Source: JANXQG01 sp963775975 (GTDB taxonomy: Bacteria > Planctomycetota > Planctomycetia > Pirellulales > Thermoguttaceae). Taken from it: 64,000 nucleotides of DNA. Of this stretch, positions 57,996-64,000 are shown piece by piece. The DNA lies in the NCBI GenBank assembly GCA_963775975.1, contig CAVZKX010000001.1, positions 124,001 through 188,000 of the forward strand, written 5' to 3'. Made by a program: the position numbers and the translations under genes. Numbering within the stretch: position 1 is the stretch's first letter; the number at the start of each line of letters is the position of its first letter. The notes beneath the pieces are model-generated. The model was given only the letters and a program-made list of their open reading frames with translations. It ran no database searches and was not told the DNA's origin.

Positions 57996-58912
57996 TGTCT
58001 GGCGGGTTTTTTTCGTCGTGTGCGTAAATTATATCGCCGAACTTGAAGGCACCACAGGACGGCTTCGTGCACCGCCTTTCAATGTTTGGCGCGTGGTGCA
58101 CCAGCGCGTAAGTGCTAATGCTAACACGGCTTACGGCGACGATGCGCGTGTTAATCTGGGTAAGGATGGTGCATTAGGGCTGCGCTGGAGTCCCACCTTT
58201 AGGCGGCCGTATGGGAAGCGGCCGGCTAAAGCCGGAACTCCAGCACGAGCCGCGAACCGGCAGCTTGCGGTGACGTGTATTAACACGAGTTGATACGCGT
58301 TATTGGCTTTTGCGCACCGCCTTCGCGAATTCTGCATTTGGTGCGCGCTGGAACGCTTGCCGCAAGTGGTTAGCGGACAACGACTTGCGGCATGGCGCGG
58401 CAGCCTCGCGGCGACCCGCCGCAAGCGGGGGTGGTGCGCAAAACGGTTTTGGCTGCCGACGCTGTTTCCGCTGGCGAAGGCATTTGTGCAATGTCGTATC
58501 ATTCATGTCCTCCATTTCGAGTGCAGTTTGTCCGGAGGCTGCCATTTTGGCAGTCGGCGCGCATGGCTGGCATCCTCCGTTTACCGAGATGTGTTCCGCC
58601 CCAGCGATATTCGACTCGTGGGGCACATCGCCGACCGTCGCCGTAAGTCCACAGTATACAACAGTTTACAATGCTCGGTATCGCGGGTGCTGACCGGCCC
58701 CCGCACGAAGGGGCTGGGGCACATATCCCGGCTCGACCGCCTGCCAGTTATTGTATGTCAACACAAATATACAATAGATAGCAACTATCGTGCCAAACGA
58801 GTGGACTGCGTCTGGGATACGCCGACCGTCTGGGGAAGTAAGACAGGCAGATAGGACAATTCGACGTCAATCACGCCGAGGAGCGGCTTCGGGAGCACAT
58901 CGCTGCGCTGCA
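57996..58912. other. Intergenic region with one palindromic repeat
   Basis: About 915 bases. Apart from the repeat at 58184-58244, open frames on both strands overlap one another and have no ribosome sites or family marks. AT-rich words near 58750-58790 may be promoter-like but no clear pair of boxes was found. Confidence 0.4.
58184..58244. repeat. Palindromic repeat (GCTGGAGTCCC type)
   Basis: GCTGGAGTCCCACCTTTAG at the left and CTAAAGCCGGAACTCCAGC at the right pair with a few mismatches; GCGGCC and GGCCG continue the stem inward. Confidence 0.75.
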
Positions 58913-59281
58913 TTACGGAAACGTCGTAATCCACCCATGCTGTTCTTCCAGCCGTGCAAACACCGACTCCGATGCGACAGTTTTGCCGTACAACACAACG
59001 TCGATTTGTTGCACAATGTTCGACGGCCCAAGGCGGAATTGCGCCGAGAATTCGGTCCCCGAGTAGTCGCCACCGTATTGCGCCAATGACGATTCAAGAT
59101 TCTTACGGATGACATGTGGAAAGACAATTCCTCGCTCGGCGGCTTTTTGGATCTTTTCGGCGCCGCTTGGCAGTCGCCCCAAAACAATTCCTGGGAACGC
59201 TGTCGCTAACGCTTTTTGAACATCCTTTATCTCGCCGAGCGGAATGCCATCGGCACGTTTGATCGTTGCGTCAAGTCCCAT
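58913..59281 (-). CDS. Hypothetical protein, 122 residues
   Basis: I do not recognise a named family. The protein is soluble, without a signal peptide, starting MGLDATIKRADGIPLGEIKD and containing GAEKIQKAAERGIVFPHVIR, LAQYGGDYSGTEFSAQF and QQIDVVLYGKTVASE. The alternation of strands and helices and the compositional regularity suggest a real small alpha/beta protein. It lies 33 bases downstream of the end of the double-hotdog gene, on the same strand, so the two may be co-transcribed. Confidence 0.6.
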   Translation of the reverse strand: MGLDATIKRADGIPLGEIKDVQKALATAFPGIVLGRLPSGAEKIQKAAERGIVFPHVIRKNLESSLAQYGGDYSGTEFSAQFRLGPSNIVQQIDVVLYGKTVASESVFARLEEQHGWITTFP

Positions 59282-59314
59282 TCTTGTGCCCCACTGTGAT
59301 GTGAAGTCGGCTCA

Positions 59315-60362
59315 TCATCCGGCAGCCGCGTGGGCCGCGCGTTCGCCTTCCAGCAGTTTCTCCGCGATGTTCCAGCGGTTCGCCCGTAGGCAATCGGCCG
59401 ACATCATACAAACCGAACGACCGCATCAAGGCCAGGGTTTCGGCGGGATCGACCAGGTCGCCATTGATGCCCTCGTACCCCTCGGTGAGATGCGCGAGGA
59501 ATAGGTCTACTTCGGCCTGCAACTCGTTGCCGATGTGGCTCGTGCCGCGGATGAACGCGCCTTCGGCTTCGATCCCTTCCAGCACGGCGGTGTAGCGAAG
59601 CTGATCGCCGGGCAATGCCGGGCAATGGAATACGGCCTTGTTGACCTTGGCCAGCACTGTCCGTTCGCGGAACCCGCGCTGATCGTTCGCCAAAATTCCG
59701 CCGGTCCAGGCCAGACCTTCCACAATCATGGAGCAGGGCAGCACGGAGAAGCCCGGCACATAGTCGCTTATCGCGTCGTCTGCCATGCTCACGTTTTTGA
59801 TCGCCACGGCTCGCTGGCCGCGAGTAAACTCCGTGAACCGATCGAGCCACATCCACCGCATCGACGGTCCGTGGCTGGACGGATGCTCCGGCGTGCCCGA
59901 CATCACCCGGTCGAATTGCAGTCGCAGTTTGCGCATCAGGTAATCGCGGGTGTCGGCTCGCTTGGGATATCGGTCGCCGAGATGGAATGCCTCGATCACG
60001 AGCCTCGCGCTGGCAACGACCTTGCCGTCCACCGTTCCTTGGGCCACAAGTGTCGTCCGGTCGCGGTCCTGCTTCTTGATGTCGGCCGTCACGACCAGGC
60101 TCTGGCCCGGTTGGACGAGCCCGCTGAACTTAACGTTTCGCGCTTCGCTCAGCACGACGTGCGAATGGGCAAAATTCTCCGTCTGGCGGACGAGCCAGGC
60201 GCCGGCCTGGTACATGGCTTCCAGCATGAGAACGCCGGGCATGAGCGGCAGCTTCGGAAAATGATCTTCCAGGCATCGCTCGTCACCGGACAGGTGGAAG
60301 ACAGCTTCGACGTGCTTGCCCGGTTCGAGTTGTGTAATTTGGTCGAGGAGTCGGAATCGCAT
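59315..60362 (-). CDS. Double hotdog FabZ/FabA-like dehydratase; probable frameshift near the 3' end
   Basis: About 349 codons. The first hotdog (residues about 1-140) carries the active-site pattern of 3-hydroxyacyl-ACP dehydratases: ERCLEDHFPKLPLMPGVLML with its catalytic His, followed by EAMYQAGAWL with the acidic residue. The second hotdog (about 170-320) has the same layout (VPGFSVLPCSMIVEGLAWTG), but Tyr-Val replaces His-Phe, so it is probably inactive. It works in fatty-acid or related acyl-chain synthesis in the cytoplasm. Near 59390 the frame should shift: the alternative reading ends NRWNIAEKLLEGERAAHAAA and stops at 59315. Confidence 0.78.
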
Positions 60363-60422
60363 TATGGAAAGGCTGAGGTGTGCGGCATGTCCCACGCAAG
60401 TCGGGAGCGTGCGAGGATGTGA

Positions 60423-61505
60423 TTATAACGAGCGACGGATGAGAGGTACACACGCTTTTTTGAACATCCCGTCGGGCACGAGGATTATCGCCGTGCGCCG
60501 CGGCATGGCGGCCTGATAGACGAGCGCGTGGCCGTCGAAGAGGAAAACTTCGGCGCGAGTTTCGGCGCGGTAGTATTCGCCTTTGACCAACCTTTCTTCG
60601 CGCAGCCGCGAATAGGCGCGGGTGATGCGGCGGTAGAGGTCGGGGACGGCGAAACCCGAACGGTCTTCCCATGAGACACTGTCCTCCAGGGCCGTTTCCT
60701 CCTCGAAATTGTTCCAGTCGGCCACCGTCACGAATTGAGGACGGGCTTTCAAGACGCGCAACCACTCGCGAACATACAATTGACCGCCCTCGCGCGGCGC
60801 TTCGGCAGAGTCTCGCCCGGCCGCGGCGACCTGGGCCGGATAGCGGTGGCCCGGCCAAATGCTCATGCACTCTTGCAGGAGCGGCGCCGGCTCGTACGAT
60901 CCCCATCCCCAGGTGCGGCGGGACTTGATCGCGGCATGATTGTCGCCATTGTAGGCCCAGTGTACGGTAAATCGCTCGTCGGTGAAATCGCCCGGCCCGT
61001 AGTTTTTGTCGGTGTCGATCAGCAACAGGGGTTTATCGTTGAGGTGGAAATAGCTCGGCCGTTTTGCCCAAGTGGTCCAATAGAAATCGGCGGCGTGTTG
61101 CTGACTCGCGCGGCCGCCGCTCCGCATTTCGGCGCCGCCTGCGATGCAGATTGGAATGCGCTCCGCTGCCGGCCTGGCGTCCATGAAATCGAACCACACG
61201 CGGATGTTGTCGTTGATCCGCCCGCCGTCCGCGCCGGCGAAGTTGGTATCGTCCATGATAAGAAAATCGACGCCCAGATCGCGGAACTGAGCGTAATGCG
61301 CCGCGATGACAGCCGGATCGCCCGCGGAATACTTGCCCCTCAGCGGCAGGCGTGGGCAATGGCTCCAGTGTTGGTAGCGGTCGTCGGCGGTCCACCAGGC
61401 CGTGTACCAGAGGCCAAAGCTTGGACGAACATTTCCGGCGGCGGCCGCGAAAACCGGCGAGGCGGAATGGAGCAATAATACTGCGGCTAGGAGATTGGTT
61501 TTCAT
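60423..61505 (-). CDS. Secreted GH71/GH99-like glycoside hydrolase
   Basis: 360 residues from ATG 61505, with a signal peptide (LLAAVLLLHSASPVFAAAA). Barrel-type segments: SFGLWYTAWWTADDRYQHW, VIAAHYAQFRDLGVDFLIMD with DDTNF, RPSYFHLNDKPLLLIDTDKN and VTVADWNNFEEETALEDS. The last, with Asn and adjacent acids, recalls the catalytic region of GH99-type endo-alpha-mannosidases; this assignment is tentative. The start overlaps the stop of the upstream gene by ATGA (61502-61505), which couples the two. Confidence 0.6.
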   Translation of the reverse strand: MKTNLLAAVLLLHSASPVFAAAAGNVRPSFGLWYTAWWTADDRYQHWSHCPRLPLRGKYSAGDPAVIAAHYAQFRDLGVDFLIMDDTNFAGADGGRINDNIRVWFDFMDARPAAERIPICIAGGAEMRSGGRASQQHAADFYWTTWAKRPSYFHLNDKPLLLIDTDKNYGPGDFTDERFTVHWAYNGDNHAAIKSRRTWGWGSYEPAPLLQECMSIWPGHRYPAQVAAAGRDSAEAPREGGQLYVREWLRVLKARPQFVTVADWNNFEEETALEDSVSWEDRSGFAVPDLYRRITRAYSRLREERLVKGEYYRAETRAEVFLFDGHALVYQAAMPRRTAIILVPDGMFKKACVPLIRRSL

Positions 61506-64000
61506 CGCAATGCAACCGCCGGGGTGCGGCCGATCCACGGAGGTGCCGGTGGACCGATGGCCCACTGGGCCATAACAGCCCCTACGGCAAATGGCGAGAG
61601 ACTTCTCGCGGCGGAAGATGTCGATTTGGCGGGAACCGCAGGGCTCATGAACGCGCTCGGCGAACCGACGGTTATGTTGCTGCCGTTAAGAAGCCCGCCG
61701 GCGGCGTTGACGACGACGGTGCCCGACTGCACGAACAGGCCGCCGCTAAACGTGTTGGCCGCGTTGAGGACGAGTTTGCCACTGCCGTACATTGTCAGTC
61801 CACCGCTGCCGTCGATCGAGCCCATCATTGTCAGCGCGGTTGACGCGGCGGCGCTGAACGCCGCGTTGCTCGCCAGATGCACCGGCGCATTGATCGCGGG
61901 ACTGCCGGCCAGCACGGAAACCGTCGCGGTATTCGCGCCCTGCAATGTGAGGCTGCCGCCGGAGCCTTGAATTATGCCGTACCCGCTGGCAGCATTATTG
62001 AAGGTGACGCTGGCCAGCGTGGGATTGGCGCCGTCGAGCCGGGCGACGGGCGCCGAGGCAAACAGCAGGGTATCGCCAGTTAGCCCACGCACGCCCGGAG
62101 CGGCCAGCGCGGAGCTGGTGAAAGCGTCGATCCAATTGCCGTTGGTAGTCCATGAACTGCTTATCGCAGCATTCCATTGGGCCAGAGACGAGTAATCTAC
62201 CGTGGCCGTGGCATTGTAGCTGCCGCTGGCGGCGCGGATGGCGGCCGAGCCGCCGGCGTAGGGCGGCGTGTAGAGTCCGCCGCTGCTGAGCGTGCCCAGC
62301 CCTGAGACCAGAGTCCAGGTGATTGTCGGCTGTGCGGAGAGCGGCTGGCCGAACTGATCGAGCGCCGTGGCGGTAAATTGCTGCGCGGCGCCGCCCGTCA
62401 GATTCGCCGAAGCCGGCGAGAGACTCAGGCCCGAATAGATCTGATTGACGGTCGCGTTGACGCTGCTGGTGGTTGAGAAGCCGGCCGCGTTGGTGATCGT
62501 CACCAGGAAACTGTAGGTGCCGGCTGCGGCAAACGTGACTGTGGTTGTCTTGGCGGAATTGGTACCGTTGTTGGAGAACGTCACAGGCGCGGGCGGAGTG
62601 CCTGTCACGGACCAAGTGTAGGTGAGGTTGAATTCGCCTGCGGTCGCGTCTGCACCAAGTGCGGAGAGGAGATCGGTGGTGCTAGTCACGGAATTGGCGC
62701 TGGCAGCCGCGACGATGGACGGATTGATAAACTGCGCGATTTCCGCAGCGGAAAGAGCCCGGCCGATGATGCGGAAGTCATCGATGCTGCCGAGAAAAGC
62801 CGGATCGGCGTATTGGGACTTGCCGAGATAATTCAGCGTGGTGGACCCGAGGCTGCTGGGGTGCAAGGTCATACTAATATTCGTGCCGACGGCTATTCCA
62901 TTCACGTAGAGCGTGCCCGTCTTGCCCGAAAGGGTAACGGCCACACTTTGCCAGACGCCTGTGGCAAGCGGCAAAGTACCGTTGATCCGCTGCTCGCCGT
63001 TGCCGCCGGAGGTCGTGATAGCGAAGCGGACGGCGCCGGAGCCGGAAAGCGGCGTAAGGAACATGTTGACGTTCGTGCCGGTGCCGAAGTCGAAAACTCG
63101 CGACCACATGGAGAGCGTGTTGATATAGACCCAGGCGGAAATGGTGAAGTCACTTAACGTGCTGACGATTCCCGTCGGCAAAGTGGCGTATCCGCCGGTA
63201 AGGGCCAGGGCATTGCCGCTGACGCCGGTCGCGAACGCGGTCGAACCGGAGAGCGTGCCATCGTTTCCATTTCCGGAAGCATCGGCAAGCGCGGTGCCCG
63301 ATGCGGCGTTCGCCGGGTACCAGGCGAGTTGACTAAGGATCGTCACATTGGCGTAACCGGCTTGGCCGGTCGAACTGAGGACGCGTACCGTCGAAATGCC
63401 GCTGCCGTTGCCCGGAGCCGTGAATAGGCCCGTGAAATTCACACTGCCTGTGCCCGAGACCACGGACCAGGTCACGTTGTTAAGTGGCGCGGAAATAATA
63501 TCACCAAATTGATCGGTGCCGAAGGCAGCGAACTGAGTCGAACCGCCCGGCGCGAGCGTCATGACGGCGGGCGTGATCGCCGCGCCCGTAAGCGTCTGAT
63601 TAACCGTCACGTTGACGCTGCTGTTGGTGCTGTGACCAAAAGCGTTGGTAATCGTGACGATCAGGGTGTAGGCGCCCGCCTTGGAGAAGGTGGCCGTCGT
63701 GTTCTTTGCCGTGTTTGTGCCGTTGGCGGAGAAGACGACCGGACCGGGCGGTGCGCCCGAAGCGGACCAAGAATATGTGAGGTTGGACTCGCCGCCCGCG
63801 TCAGCGCCTAAGACGGAGAGGCTGGTGGTGTTGCATGTTACGGTGGCAGGCGCGGCGGCAGCGGGCACGGCTACCGTGGGAAGGACGATATTGGCGTCGA
63901 ATTGGACAATCGTGAGCGAGTACGCAGAGAACTGCTGGGTGTAGCTGCCGCCCAGGTTTGAAGCGGTGGAAGTGGCGGGAGCGATGAGCGTAGGGCTCGA
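61502..64000 (-). CDS. Multi-domain secreted protein: Ig/PKD-like, LamG and autotransporter-repeat parts (5' end outside window)
   Basis: At least 832 codons; the frame is open to the window edge. Read from the N-terminal side: a beta-sandwich end (SYTQQFSAYSLTIVQFDANI) of the kind that closes glycosidase catalytic modules; a PKD/Ig pair (NLTYSWSASGAPPGPVVFSA, DQFGDIISAPLNNVTWSVVS); a LamG/concanavalin domain (ADASGNGNDGTLSG, FTISAWVYI, GSIDDFRIIGRALSAAEIAQ); a second PKD/Ig pair; and an autotransporter-type strand (GSGKLVLNAANTFSGGLFVQ). The upstream part is probably a glycoside hydrolase. It shares ATGA with the GH99-like gene, so both may degrade one polysaccharide. Confidence 0.72.
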   Translation of the reverse strand, partial: SSPTLIAPATSTASNLGGSYTQQFSAYSLTIVQFDANIVLPTVAVPAAAAPATVTCNTTSLSVLGADAGGESNLTYSWSASGAPPGPVVFSANGTNTAKNTTATFSKAGAYTLIVTITNAFGHSTNSSVNVTVNQTLTGAAITPAVMTLAPGGSTQFAAFGTDQFGDIISAPLNNVTWSVVSGTGSVNFTGLFTAPGNGSGISTVRVLSSTGQAGYANVTILSQLAWYPANAASGTALADASGNGNDGTLSGSTAFATGVSGNALALTGGYATLPTGIVSTLSDFTISAWVYINTLSMWSRVFDFGTGTNVNMFLTPLSGSGAVRFAITTSGGNGEQRINGTLPLATGVWQSVAVTLSGKTGTLYVNGIAVGTNISMTLHPSSLGSTTLNYLGKSQYADPAFLGSIDDFRIIGRALSAAEIAQFINPSIVAAASANSVTSTTDLLSALGADATAGEFNLTYTWSVTGTPPAPVTFSNNGTNSAKTTTVTFAAAGTYSFLVTITNAAGFSTTSSVNATVNQIYSGLSLSPASANLTGGAAQQFTATALDQFGQPLSAQPTITWTLVSGLGTLSSGGLYTPPYAGGSAAIRAASGSYNATATVDYSSLAQWNAAISSSWTTNGNWIDAFTSSALAAPGVRGLTGDTLLFASAPVARLDGANPTLASVTFNNAASGYGIIQGSGGSLTLQGANTATVSVLAGSPAINAPVHLASNAAFSAAASTALTMMGSIDGSGGLTMYGSGKLVLNAANTFSGGLFVQSGTVVVNAAGGLLNGSNITVGSPSAFMSPAVPAKSTSSAARSLSPFAVGAVMAQWAIGPPAPPWIGRTPAVALR

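Overview
The window looks like chromosomal DNA from a GC-rich member of the Planctomycetota, probably near Pirellulales. The basis is family content rather than a marker gene: DUF1559 (pilin-like), DUF1571, DUF1573 and DUF1080 proteins, a PEP-CTERM protein, a secreted sulfatase, a Gly-rich/YYG family typical of the phylum, a SUMF1 domain joined to a planctomycete-type C-terminal region, and an ompH-lpxC-lpxA outer-membrane cluster. Many short palindromic repeats of several families lie between genes and, in three places, in frame inside genes.

Layout. 1-5.2 kb: end of an epimerase gene, a STAS protein, a DUF1269-like membrane protein, a DUF1571 protein, and a DUF1573 gene split by a 1076-bp IS30-family element. 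5.5-8.8 kb: a degenerate tRNA-Lys-like sequence, a frameshifted DUF1559 gene, and a strong sigma70-type promoter with repeated TGTTRACA sites. 8.8-12.1 kb: a zinc-ribbon/GYF membrane protein, a KAP-like P-loop NTPase with membrane helices between its Walker motifs, and a ParE-type toxin/antitoxin pair. 12.1-18.7 kb: a GH38-like protein, a ThiF/MoeB adenylyltransferase and a PEP-CTERM repeat protein. 18.7-31.8 kb: an esterase/lyase-like fusion, a transglutaminase, a hydantoinase/5-oxoprolinase (A+B fused), a Gly-rich protein, a SnoaL-like protein and a sulfatase. 31.9-38.5 kb: a cupredoxin, serC, a HEAT-type lipoprotein, a degenerate GGDEF protein, an unknown planctomycete protein and an acylphosphatase. 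38.5-44.7 kb: an ABC permease, then on the minus strand ompH-lpxC-lpxA-Gfo/Idh/MocA (lipid A and outer-membrane assembly) and a PstS-like protein. 45-54 kb: a MacAB-type export operon whose permease gene is reduced to a 5' stub beside an IS701-family element, a SUMF1-domain fusion, and a full macB permease. 54-64 kb: an aldo/keto reductase remnant, a cupin, a PQQ-type beta-propeller, an ABC-F ATPase, a double hotdog dehydratase, and two coupled genes for carbohydrate-active secreted proteins.

About fifteen genes, including conserved ones such as lpxA and moeB/thiF, are broken by single-base shifts, often in short homopolymers. The simplest reading is uncorrected indel errors in the assembly, not mass pseudogenisation. 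Coordinates for these genes are therefore given for the whole reconstructed gene. True breakage is better supported for the IS-split DUF1573 gene, the macB stub, the aldo/keto reductase and the short DUF4058-like gene.
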